Assembly: GCA_022592445.1 (NCBI GenBank)
Contig: JABYQR010000087.1
Span: 1-64,000, forward strand
From: Cytidiella melzeri
Lineage: Eukaryota; Basidiomycota; Agaricomycetes; Polyporales; Irpicaceae
Length of the DNA stretch: 64,000 nucleotides
Direction: 5' to 3'
Numbering within the stretch: position 1 is the first letter of the stretch; each line of letters opens with the position of its first letter. Position numbers and translations under genes: made by a program. Below, in pieces: positions 44,290-55,117 of this stretch. The notes under the pieces were generated by a model. That model was not told the DNA's origin and did not search any database. It saw only the letters and a list, made by a program, of their open reading frames with translations.

Positions 44290-47200
44290 CTATGACTTTG
44301 GCTGCTCTTGTGTCTCTTGGGAGGACGGCGGACGACTAAGTGTCAAATCAAGTTTCGCAGCCAGCTTCACAATATCGCTCTCGATATCATTGATTCTCGC
44401 TCGCCTAATTCTGCGTCAGATTGAGGACATGAGGAGGCTGAAGAAAATCAACGTACTCTTTACTCGACCTCGACCCAAATTCAAATGCTTGCGTCACACC
44501 GAGACCCGACATGCCATTCATTTCTGACATCCGCTTTTGGAGACGCTGCTCCTTCTGCCGTAGCTCTTTCAGACTGGGTAACAAGCGATCAAATTCCCGG
44601 TGAAGCTAGAACAAGAAACTGCGTCAGTTTGTCGCTTCCCAGGAGGCGAACAGTCCCTTCACTCACCTGTGAAGTACGGCCTGACAAAGATTCCTGATCG
44701 TACCGTGTAGACCCTTTAATCTCTCGTTGCAGCCTCTTCAGTTCCTCGAACCATTTTGTTTCGTGCTCGCTCAGCTCAGGGCTCGCGCTCTTCATCATGG
44801 CCCGCAGAATACGGTTTGTCCTATCCAACAGCTCCTTCTGCCTTGCTTGCACTTCTGAAATCTTCTGATTCGTCTGCTCCTGACGCTTTCCCTGCAACGA
44901 CTCGCTGAGAGCCAGAATATCTTTGCTCTTTTCTTGTTGCCGGCGAAACTCTTGGGCTTGCAGTTGTGCGCGCAACTCGGCGTTGCGATATGCAAGTTGA
45001 ATTTCATGCATCTGGCCCGTAAGCCGTTCGACAGTAGAAGCGAGGTACCGTAAAGTGTCTGGCGTTAACTGAATCTCGCCCTTCACAGGGACCGCAAGTC
45101 TCGGGTTCGAGGGAAAACCAGAAGCACTTGCCAGATTCGAGGGTGGCGAGTATGGTTCGGAAAGAAAGGAGATATATGCGGGAGGGCCGTCCTTCGGGTT
45201 CTCGATGAGCAGTACATCTTCCTTTGGATCTGGAGTTGACTTTTCGGCACTGGTCGATGGAGCCTCGGATTGCAAAGTCAGAGGAAACGTGACGATTCGC
45301 AATGCGGACGTTAGGATGAAGATGCTGTAAGTCAGATAAACATCATTCGGTATCGTCACAGCTGTCACTGGATTGGAGCATCTAAAAGGCATTAGTCGAT
45401 TCTGCATGTGAGATTGGTAATAACAGAAACATACTTTCGTTCAACAGAGAATGTAGTCACCAAAGGCCTCACCATAGCTCCTTCCGACGCCTCCAATGAG
45501 GCACCAAGAGAATCGTCTCCCTCATTGCTAACGTCGTCGCGAAGCGCATTCGCCAGCTTTTGTAGCAGTGAGCCGAGCTCTATGACATGTACGCCGAATG
45601 CATGATAGACATAAATCGTCTCATCATTGATAGGGTCCCGCAGAAGTACTGGGTGATTGCCGTGTATGAGATCCAAGACCGGTGGTTCGCCCTTCCGCGA
45701 TGATACTTGTGAAAGGGCTGAGACTATACCAAGGTCGATCGACTCATACACAGCCAGCATCGGTAACTCAGCCTTGTTGCTACGGTGCTAGTAAGGGTCA
45801 GAAAAGTTGCTAATATGAGACTTTTCGTAAGCCGGGATATTCACCTTCCGTTCCCATCTTGCTTCCACTTTCTCCACATCCAAGAACAGATCGACCTTGC
45901 CATCCTGAAAAGCAACTAAGACGACACCCAAACGCTCTGTTTCTCCTTCGGCTTCACGTCTGTCATCCCCATCAGCACCAAAAGACAAATAGGTAATATC
46001 TGTTGCGTCGCCCCCTTCACTTCCCTCCAGACTTCGGGGTGCAGGCTGGAGCAAGAATGGACCTTGTCGAATAGGCTGAGCGCGTATTGTCGCTGGAGGA
46101 TGCATCAGCACCATGCGAGGTGAGCTTGGGAACGTAGTTCCAGGGGGTGATTGTTTGAGTAGGGCATTGACGTATTTTCGCTGGTAGTCGTAGATTGTTG
46201 CAAGACTGTTGCTCGATGAAGTGCTAGCGCTAGTTGGTTCACCCTCGGACTGTGTCAGGAATTCTTGCTTGGCAGCCACGAAGCATTCCAGCGCATGTAC
46301 ATATGATGATGGTACAAGCCTACAGGGAAAGTTAGATTGAGCTTGAGATCAGACGAAGAACGCACGCATTTTGGGGCATATATGGACATATAGCGTATAC
46401 ATCGCCGCTCCTCATCACAGCGTAGATACTGAGAGGACCCCAGTCGGCTTTTCCTTTGCCTAATGTGAAAGACGCAACTTCACGTTCTGAGTCGTCTTCT
46501 GCAAGATACGATTGGAACTTCTTGTCTGGCACGAAAGATAGAACTTGCTGAGGTTCCTCAACGCCAACCGCAATGTCGTATTCCCTGTGTATCTTTATAC
46601 ATTCAATGACATCGTTGGTATATTGACATACTATGTACCTGAGTTTACCATCAGCCGTCAGTACCAGCAGAGTAGTACCACCATCGCCCCAGGGGTGCCA
46701 GTCAATCTTGGCTATAGGTGCTTCCTTCAAGGTGTGGTAATACTGACCGATTGATATTGACCTGACGGCTATAAGAGTGCCGTCACCTATCAGATGCCAG
46801 ATAACTCACTTGCAGTCAACAGCACCAGAAACTAGCCGCGTGAAACCTGGACGCGGTAACACCACAACGGCGACATAGAATGCCCCCGCCACCGCGAGGA
46901 ACTTGCCATTGGGATTGATCACCATTTGGTGTATGTCAAATCCAACGTTTGGTGTGTTCAGGACCTACATAAGACAAGCACAATCGTGAGAATCCCTGGC
47001 AGATTAAAGAGCAGACATACATACTTTGTAGGTCTTTTGATCAGAAACACCGTGGCTGCGACTCAGCTTTGCGTCTCCCAAAGAAGCCATCCGTATTTCG
47101 TTCCCAACTGCAAGTATCAGGTCATAATCCTTGATGACCATGACCTGACGACGCCCTGAAGGTGTGGGTCCGTCGGGGGCAAAGTCGTCAGTGGTGAAGT

Positions 47201-47327
47201 CGGGAAGTGTATTAAGCGATAGTTCTAGTGAGACATCGTCGTTTGCGGACGCGACGCGTTTTCCTTTGGTAGGATTAAAGATCGGATGATCCTGCAAAAA
47301 GGCGTTCCAGTCTTCGTCGCCCTCCAT
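44290..47327 (-). CDS. NUP82: Nucleoporin NUP82/NUP88
   Basis: Cytoplasmic-face nucleoporin that holds Nup159 and Nsp1 and serves mRNP remodelling. An N-terminal beta-propeller is followed by a C-terminal coiled coil. Start MEGDEDWNAFLQDHPIFNP; propeller strands include VMVIKDYDLILAVGNEIRMA, NPNGKFLAVAG, APIAKIDWHPWGDGGTTLLV with LTADGKLREYD, GPLSIYAVMRSGDVYAICPY, ERLGVVLVAFQDGKVDLFLD and HAFGVHVIELGSLLQKLANA. The IDWHPWG and SGDVYAICP motifs are typical of Nup88. The C-terminal third (LRYLASTVERLTGQMHEIQL, then EKSKDILALSESLQGKRQEQ and LKELRQKEQRLQKRMSEMNG) is heptad-rich and ends EQPKS. It is transcribed away from PRE10 over a 171-bp shared promoter. Confidence 0.9.
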
Positions 47328-47498
47328 GATATGTTTGCAGTTGAACGCGTTCAACGTTGTGGCCAGAGGACAGTCGCGTAAAAGGCAAGTTCTTCCCACG
47401 CTCACGCGCACGCGTCGCCCACTGTAGCAAGCTTGCGCGTCGTGAACACACCTATACTTCCTCCTCGTCTTTCTCGGCCAGCTCAGATATTGTGCTAA
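47328..47498. promoter_or_regulatory. Divergent promoter NUP82/PRE10 with 16-bp ACGCGT palindrome
   Basis: GTTGAACGCGTTCAAC (47340-47355) is a perfect 16-bp palindrome centred on ACGCGT. A second ACGCGT lies at 47410-47415 beside ACGCGC. ACGCGT is the core of the MCB element bound by MBF in fungi. Confidence 0.55.
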
Positions 47499-48578
47499 AT
47501 GACTTCAATCGGTACAGGATATGACCTGTCTGCCAGTACATACTCGCCGGATGGTCGTATATTCCAGGTGAGTCTCAATAACCAAGTCGCATTATGCGTA
47601 CCAGCATTCTCATTTCATGGTATTTGTGCTCAGGTTGAGTACGCGAATAAAGCAGTGGAGAACTCAGGGCAAGTCCTACGACAAACGTCATACGCGGGGT
47701 ATACTCACGTAAAAATGCTGAGATAGGACAGCGATCGGCCTTCGAGTGAAGGATGGCATCGTGCTTGCGGTTGAGAAAATCATACACTCCAAGCTCCTTG
47801 TACCTGATACAAACAGGAGGATACAAAGCGTAGACAGGCATATTGGCATGGTACGACTCATCCATTCTTTTTGACGACTAATTCTAATTTATTCTTAGGC
47901 AACAGCGGGCTTCCTCGCGGATGGACGCCGCTTGGCCAACCATGTACGAGAAGAAACTTCCAATTACCGCAGTACCTATCGTCAGTCACCGTCTTTGAAG
48001 GTAGACATCAGCTTTCACCCTTGTGTGTACAGCTTTGATGATTATTTCCAGGACCTTGTCAGCCGAGTATCGATGTACGTGCAAGCGTACACTCTGTATT
48101 CATCTGTACGTCCGTTTGGTGTCAGCACCATCATCGGCGGTGTGGATGTGAGCGGTCCCCAGATGTACATTATCGAACCAAGTGGTATAGCATACGTATG
48201 TACTCATTTGTCCCTTCCTAATCCTACTAACTGACCAGTAATTCCAGGGCTACCACGGTGCGGCTGTAGGTAAAGGCCGTCAAATTGCTAAGACAGAGAT
48301 TGAGAAATTGAAATTATCCGAACTTTCAACTCGAGAAGCGGTGATGGAAGCCGCGCGCATGTGAGTTACTTGCAGCCACTCATTTGTGATTGTCCTAGAG
48401 GACTCACACGAGGTCTTGCAGTATATATCTCGTGCATGACGATGCGAAGGAAAAGGAGTTTGAGCTAGAAATGACATGGATCGGGGATCACTCCAACGGT
48501 CTACATACTCCCGTTCCTAAAGATCTCCTCGCCGAGGCTGAGCAGAAAGCAAAGGAAGCCCTCGAGACCTTCGAGTAA
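47499..48578 (+). CDS. PRE10: 20S proteasome alpha subunit (PSMA3/PRE10 type)
   Basis: Outer-ring alpha subunit of the core particle. The start [20 protein letters not shown] followed by IFQ and [12 protein letters not shown] is the alpha-subunit signature (YD.S...FSP.GR..Q.EYA.KA) in the alpha3/PRE10 version. Later exons: [59 protein letters not shown], then [39 protein letters not shown] and a charged tail ending AKEALETFE. About 250-255 residues, as expected. It converges with RPN12, 106 bp apart. Confidence 0.94.
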
Positions 48579-48684
48579 TTGTAAATGCGGTACCCACTTA
48601 CACGTGTAATACTACCGGATATCTCACTGCCGTTTCATGTCTCGAGCATATCAATATATGTGACGTATAGCGGGCCCTCTCAAA

Positions 48685-49762
48685 TTACACGATCATCTCT
48701 AACTCCCGAGCGTACAAAAGGTTGGCTGAGATGAGTTTCTCTTTCGGGATTTCCACCTTTTCTTCACCCTTTCGCGTGAAATTTATCTTGCCACCGGACA
48801 AATCAACTTCCCAACGACGCTACAGAAAGCCGTGAGACACTGCATCACAGGAATGCAACCACGTAAAGGGTGCGTACCATTTGAGCGTAGGATAGCAGTT
48901 CGGGTTGACTACGGAAGAAGAGCAAAGTCGCCGCATCCTTGATGGGCAAGCTGTCGTACGCAGCTTCCTCGCAGCTGGCAATCTCGTTACTAGGATAAAT
49001 GCCGATCAGCCAGTACATAGGTCACCATTGTTCAGTACCATACCGGATGGTACCCATGAGGGAATCTACGAAGAATTTGTATTCTTCCGCAGGTGCTTCT
49101 TCACGCGCATTCCAAACCTTGCTGTAGCTTCCCTCCATTAGCCAACGTTCAAGATTGATGGGATGACTGATGTATGGATTCGAGGTGAAGGAGTCAGCGG
49201 GAAGTGGCAAGGATTCGAGGGTCGTGTGGAACTCGGCTATGCGATTTTGCGTGAGGAGGCGGATGAGGTTGAGACCACGGATAGGAAACTCTCGTGATGA
49301 CGGTGGTAATGCAGAGCTGTGCGTGCTGCTGTTAGCGAAGATAGAAGCGTCCGATGTTCGTAACTGGACGCACCTGTAGTCATTGTAAAATGTCTGCAAT
49401 TGCGAGAAGTACCGGTCAAAAGAGGGGATGTCCTTTGTTCTTATACTCCAAAAAGCCCCAATTTCAAGGATTTCTCCTAAGTAACAGATGCGGTTAGCAT
49501 GAGAGATACGACTGGAGAGCCTTGGAACATACGCGCGACTACGAGGTCCTCCAGGTTGACATCTCCGCGAGGAATCAATAGGCCAGCTTGAGCTAGGCCA
49601 AGCTAGAGGTACTTGTAAGCGTTATTCTTACCCATAAGATAGGACCGTTGCATCGTGTACCTTGAGCTGAGCCAGTAGCGAACCACATTTCTGCAGATCC
49701 GAGGGCTGCGAAGTGAACGCCTTCACTAGCTCGTGGTATAGAGAGCCTAGTTGAGTTGCCAT
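48685..49762 (-). CDS. RPN12: 26S proteasome regulatory subunit RPN12 (PSMD8)
   Basis: PCI-domain lid subunit, last to join during lid assembly. MATQLGSLYHELVKAFTSQP starts exon 1; an intron joins LGLAQAGLLIPRGDVNLEDL. Then EILEIGAFWSIRTKDIPSFD, RYFSQLQTFYNDY, GLNLIRLLTQNRIAEFHTTL, NPYISHPINLERWLMEGSYS, KVWNAREEAPAEEYKFFVDS, and the C-terminal YARELEMIV, nearly identical to the family end LEMIV. The start codon is 206 bp from the divergent PRE3 start. Confidence 0.94.
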
Positions 49763-49968
49763 AGCTTGTATAGTAGTGACCTGGAAATGCGAGAATGGAT
49801 AGTGGTGAACCAGGAACTGAGAGTCTGATGGGTGTGGCAGAGAGTGCGAGAGGTGAGGCCGACGCGCGTCGACGCGTCACCTCATAGGCCAATTCCACTT
49901 CTGGTCCTTGACCTCGATCTACTACTGCTTCCTCTATCCACCACATTGTCTTTTCACTCGTGTTCAAT
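49763..49968. promoter_or_regulatory. Divergent promoter RPN12/PRE3 with overlapping ACGCG palindromes
   Basis: GACGCGCGTC (49861-49870) abuts GACGCGTC (49871-49878); the latter contains ACGCGT at 49872-49877. No yeast-type PACE box (GGTGGCAAA) was found. Confidence 0.55.
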
Positions 49969-50971
49969 ATGCAAACGGTAGATATGCAACAGCTCAAGTC
50001 AGGGGAGGTTAATCTCGGTGTATGTACTGCATCTACGATGTTGTCTTCTACGAGAGCTCACGAAACCCTACTAGACCTCGATTATGGCCGTGCAGTTCAA
50101 AGACGGAGTGGTCATCGGCGCAGACTCAAGAACAACAACCGGAAGCTACATCGTAGTTATCAGCCACAATGCTTGAATTTGACTAGTTTCAACTGATACA
50201 TGGACCACAGGCCAATCGAGTGACTGACAAGCTTACGCACATACACGACCGAATCTACTGCTGCCGTTCTGGGTCAGCAGCAGACACACAAGCGGTCGCA
50301 GACATCGTGCATTACAACCTCCAAATTCTTTCGTGCGTGATTGGCTAAGCCGCCATGGCGGGGGTGCTCTTGCTAATCCGACTCCGTATACAGACAACAC
50401 ACGGGCTCAGCACCAACTGTTGCCACAGCCGCCAATCTCTTTCAGTCCTTCTGCTATGAGAACAAGGATGCTCTGTCGGCGGGCATAATTGTGGCAGGAT
50501 GGGATAAGGAGGTAGGGCCTAGTGTATACAACATTCCTCTTGGCGGAGGTCTCTTCCGGCAGCCGTGGGCTATAGGAGGTTTGCTATATGAACCCACCCA
50601 TTTAAACCTCGGTATTCAACCCGATCTCTCTAGGCTCCGGTTCAACGTATGTGTATGGATACTGCGATGCAACTTTCCAAGACGGCTGGGGAAAAGACGA
50701 GACTATCAACTTCGTAAAGAACAGTAGGTAGATCTCCTCAGGCCTTTTTCAATGTGACTCACCACAAGCTGTAGCATTGGCTCTGGCAATGTCACGAGAT
50801 GGCTCGTCAGGAGGTGTCATCCGCATGTGTGTCATCACAGCAGACGGTGTCGAGCGACTCTTCATTCCGGGCAACGAGCTACCGAAATTCTGGGAAGGTG
50901 AAGAAGTCTTGAGCAAATTCACGACGTTCACACCTGAACCGGCAGCCGCGCCGATGGAGGTCGAGGCATGA
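49969..50971 (+). CDS. PRE3: 20S proteasome catalytic subunit beta1 (PSMB6/PRE3)
   Basis: Caspase-like (post-acidic) N-terminal nucleophile hydrolase of the core particle. Exon 1 encodes propeptide [16 protein letters not shown] and Gly; a GTATGT donor joins an acceptor so that the protein reads [20 protein letters not shown], placing catalytic Thr1 directly after the cleavage Gly. Further: [29 protein letters not shown] with [47 protein letters not shown] loop, [20 protein letters not shown]. Asp17 and Lys33 equivalents (GAD, TDK) are present. A C-terminal Ala/Pro tail ends MEVEA. Confidence 0.94.
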
Positions 50972-51066
50972 TTAATGATTAGTTGCAGATTGTGTAGTAG
51001 AAAATGTGTGTACAAATGGACGAGATAAGTTGATTTTGTGATATCTAGAATGCGTCCAACCCACCG

Positions 51067-52600
51067 TCACTCCGCATTGCGATCCCACCATGGCGGGTTT
51101 CGCATGAAGAAACCTTGGCCGTTCTGGTCATCTTTCCAGCCTTCGCCTTCATACATACGTAGTCGCCACAGGGCAATTGCGAGAGGCACCGAGTCTGCTC
51201 TCAGCAAGCTATCGCCGGTAGAATAAAGCATATATGCATGGCTGCCTTTATCTTTCGGATGACTCTCTCTGTCATAGACCAACTTCCGCCGAAGCTGGTG
51301 AGTACGCTCCTTATGCCTCGCGTCAAGCTCTACACCAAGCAGCTTGTTCATGGCGAGGTGAAGTGCTGCGCGCTGAGAGCGCAGAGGAAACAAGGCGACC
51401 CCATTGTACAGTGGTACTTTTTCTTGTGATAGGAGAGTCGGTAAGCCTTGTGCGTCCTCGTTCCATGGCCGAGATGCCGTCGGATGCAGCACAGAAACGG
51501 GGTACTTGTCTACACTCCTTGATATACCTGGCTCCGTGGGTAACGTGGTACTGGATGGCTCAGGCAGCTGCTTGGTGACGGGATCCTTATTGAGGGGCGG
51601 AAGAACTATGATTGCAACGGCACCTTTGTGTGGAATTGTTCCAGTGGTCTTGATTGCTTCCCATTCAGAACGCCGTAGACGTCGTAGGATAGGTCGGTCT
51701 GCGCATCCTTGTGGTCCACACTGCAAACGTAGTGTGAGGAGCTCGAGTTCTTGTAGCACCCGCACGCGTAAGAGATGTCCAATGTGCAGAGGCAGCGTAG
51801 GATCAGATGGGAGGGTGGTATCGAGATATCTTTTCTGCTTTCCTGTCAATATCTATAGATGAGGAAATGATAGAGAAGAAGATGTTGGGGCTAACCTTTG
51901 TGCCCTAGCAAATGCTCGACTGCGTCCTTGTAGCAGAGCACATAGTGGCCATTTCCTGCTCTTCTACCTCTGAACCGAGGGTGTTCTATGCCGTCAGGTA
52001 AGAAGGCCACAGGGGGTTGATTAGGTCTGGTCGTAGGAACGCGCATTGCTGCCAGTCTGATCATGAAGTCTGGTATAGGTCAGAAATTTGCAGGAGCGAC
52101 AGCAGGATGTGGTCAATGTAGACTGACCTGTCGGCTGGTATGCGTCTGTCACAATACACCGCCGCATGGGTTTAGAAAGCATACGAACTACAACAACAAT
52201 TTAATTTGCATCAGTGATGAGTGCATGGTACACACGTACGATATGGATTTGCCCACCATTCGTACTCTTCCGCTGTCATGACTCTACGCTGCTCGCCCAT
52301 GGACTCATCCTCACTAGTCTCCGCCTTTGACTTTCTCTTGGCAACTGACGGAACGTGCACTCTGGGCTCCAAGGTCCTTTGCCTTCTGAATGCATCTTTG
52401 TGCGTGATAGGATTGACGTCCTCTAGTAACACAGAACGCGTTCTGCGGTGTGGTGACAGAAGGGCAGTTGCCGACGCGAGTGGTGGAGGAGAGATTGTGG
52501 TGCGCGTTGTCCGTCTCGAAGAGCACACTCGTGGGCTGTGGGATCGTGTAGAAGGAGACCTGGCCAGTGCTTGGAGGAGACGAGGGATCAGACGAGGCAT
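51067..52600 (-). CDS. Putative mitochondrial protein, function unknown
   Basis: The N-terminus (MPRLIPRLLQALARSPSTRS) is Arg/Ser-rich with no acidic residues for about 50 residues, as in a mitochondrial presequence. Then MTAEEYEWWANPYR; short exons give MLSKPMRRCIVTDAYQPT and DFMIRLAAMRVP, then FRGRRAGNGHYVLCYKDAVE and a soluble region with RYLDTTLPSDPTLPLHIGHL, VLQELELLTLRLQC, LRRSEWEAIK, PHKGAVAIIVLPPLN, VPLYNGVALFPLRSQRAALH, and EGWKDDQNGQGFFMRNPPWW at the end. I do not recognise the family; the defined blocks suggest a conserved organellar factor, perhaps in gene expression (inference only). Confidence 0.65.
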
Positions 52601-52789
52601 GTTCCCTCTTACTCAAGCTGCCACTGGCTGCCACTGACCGTATAGCGGGTATATGGGCGTCTATACTCTGATGCGCGCACCCGGGCCGAGTGTACGCAGA
52701 CCTCAGCCACTTGTAAATTGTCGCACTCTCTGAACAACGTGCGTATAAGTTTCTACGTTGTTTGTGGCCAGCAGAGGAACGTCACTGTT

Positions 52790-52828
<39 letters not shown>

Positions 52829-53165
52829 CGACACCTGGCGGCTTGTCCTTGATCTCCATCCAATCGAGAGCGCTGCGTTACAGCAGCGATAATCGCAGAC
52901 GCGGTTATCATCGTCAGGACATGTACATGTGCACGCAGAGTTCGACCCCGTACAGTTTGACTCGTAGACTCTAGAGCCGCTGCGATAAGTAGTAACAAAT
53001 TGGACACTTACTTACCGTTGCATAACTCAGTCTGCCGATATCTAAGTTGTACTCTCGGCCCCCTACTGCTGAAATTCAGGACCTTGGATGGCCTCGAGGA
53101 ATAAAAGCCTTTGGAGGAGATCCATACGCATAGGTAACTCTACTACTGACACACCCCACTCTATC
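52601..53165. other. Intergenic region, divergent, with microsatellite
   Basis: Lies between the putative mitochondrial gene and the oxidoreductase. Contains the (AG) microsatellite and no supported gene. Confidence 0.5.
52793..52825. repeat. (AG)16 microsatellite
   Basis: Uninterrupted AG dinucleotide run, about 340 bp upstream of the oxidoreductase start. Confidence 0.95.
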
Positions 53166-54832
53166 ATGGGTCAAGACATGCTCTCATCTCCCAGCTCTGG
53201 ACCGCTGACTCTCGCAGTCATCGGCTGCGGTCAGCGAGGTAAAGTGAGCTTCGTCTCTTGCATCTGCCCACTAGCACGAGACTTGCAGACTTATATCCGA
53301 CTCTGAACAGGCATACTCGAGATATGCACTCGAGCAACCTAACAAATGCAAGGTCGTCGCCATGGCCGAGCCACGTATCAAGACGCGAAGCAGCTTTGCG
53401 GCCGCACACGCAGTCGACCAGACTCTCGTCTTCAACTCGTGGCAAGAGCTGCTCAAGGCTTCGGAGGAAACTATCAGGACAGTGGGCAAACGCCTCTGCG
53501 ATGCCGTCGTCATCGCAGTGCACGACCAAATGCATCTTGAGGTCGTCCTAGCCTTCGCTGAGCAGGGATACCACATACTCTGCGAGAAGCCGATGTCTAC
53601 CAACCTTGATGACTGTTTGAAGATGGAGGCGGCCGTCCAGAAGGCGGGCATCATCTTTGGGATGGGACATGGTATGTCATCATAGCTTCAAACAATTTCG
53701 TTAGGCCAATTCATCCCTACCAGTACTACGATACTCGCCGTATAATCAAGCTCTAACCGCGTTCATTCGCTCCGGAGAGCTCGGTCCTCTCATCAACGTC
53801 GTCCATGTCGAGCCCGTTGGCTATTATCACTTTGCGCACTCCTACGTTCGTGGTCACTGGCGCAAGGAGGAAGAGAGCTGTTTCTCCCTCATGACAAAGT
53901 CTTGCCAGTACGCCACTCTCATGTTTTTCACTCCGACGTTCGACGCTGACAACGGCGGCCACTACGACCGCCAGCGACATCGATATCATGTGCCACTGGC
54001 TGAACCCTTCGACACCAACCCGTGTCTCGTCCTTCGGCTCACTACAGCATTTCCGCAAAGAACAGAAGCCGGCGGAGGCAGGTGCGGCTACCAGATGCCT
54101 GGAATGTCCCATGGAGCGTGACTGCGCATACAGCGCAAAGAAGAGTCCGTGAGCTCGTCGCTTCAATATCCCTCGATCTTCAATCTCACTACTGTCCTTT
54201 CCATTTCAAGTTTATCTCGAGCCGGTTCAGCAAGGTAACAAAGGCTGGCCCGCTGAGACTATCGTCGACGGTATCCCAGATATCGAAAACATTGGTGAGG
54301 CTCTCAGGACCTCCCGATACGGACAGTGCGTATACGAGAGTGACAACGACGTCTGCGATAATCAGGTTAGCTTTCTTGTTCTCTGTTACTACATCCATTC
54401 ATCATCATCTTCATTCTGCGTTTAACGTAGGTCGTCAACCTCGAATTCTCCAACGGCTCCACCGCGTCGTTCACGATGATCGCCCACACGAGACTCATCT
54501 GTGACCGCCAGACGCGTCTCCACTTTGCCTTTGGCGAGATCGTGGGTGACATGGACACCTTCACCGTCACCGACTTTAGGAAGAAGACGCACGTGAAGCA
54601 CACGCCCAAGAGCGAAGGCGGCGGACACGGTGGAGGGGACCTTGGGTTAATCAGGACGTTTGTGGAGGCGGTGAAGTGTGGAAAACAAGAGTTGCTCGGG
54701 ACGAACGTGGGGGATGTGCTTAAGAGCCATTTGACGGTGTTTGCGGCGGAGGCGAGTCGTAGGGAGGGACGGGTCGTGGATTGTGTGCAGTTTGAGAAGG
54801 ACGCAAGGGCGAGGTTGGAGGGGTCTTTTTGA
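53166..54832 (+). CDS. Gfo/Idh/MocA family NAD(P)-dependent oxidoreductase
   Basis: Two-domain sugar/inositol dehydrogenase-type enzyme. N-terminal Rossmann fold: LTLAVIGCGQRGKAYSRYAL, KVVAMAEPRIKTR, CDAVVIAVHDQMHLEVVLAF, then CEKPMSTNLDDCLKMEAAV with the EKP catalytic motif Lys. Introns join GMGH to VLRYSPYNQALTAFIRSGEL, then VVHVEPVGYYHFAHSYVRGH, and SLMTKSC to HDIDIMCHWL; this DID..CHW motif holds the usual catalytic His. A Cys pair (CLECPMERDC) looks able to bind a metal. The rest, with VNLEFSNGSTASFTMIAHTR and TFVEAVKCGKQELLGTN, is the substrate domain. About 460 residues. Substrate unknown. MGQDMLSS at 53166 is preferred over an in-frame Met at 53088. Confidence 0.85.
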
Positions 54833-55117
54833 ACGAATCTTTGGGATATTCACGTGGACAAGATATATGTGCATATGTGTAGTTTTTTGGGCACGTCGAT
54901 GCCTCGATGTATAGTATACCAGTGTCTTCTCAGCTGCTCGCAACTTTCACATACATCTCAAGAATGAAAAGAACTTGACGTTTCGCAGAATGATGTGCTA
55001 CAACTAGATGAAGAATACATGTACGACTAGTAAATCTGAGCTTTCGAGTACTTACGCAATAAAATGTAGCATGTGCACACATCACTGTGAACATTGAAGC
55101 ATCGCGAGGACCTCCGC

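Noticed and set aside
52762..53007. ORFs through the AG repeat
   Set aside because: Arg-Glu and Ser-Leu runs come from the microsatellite.
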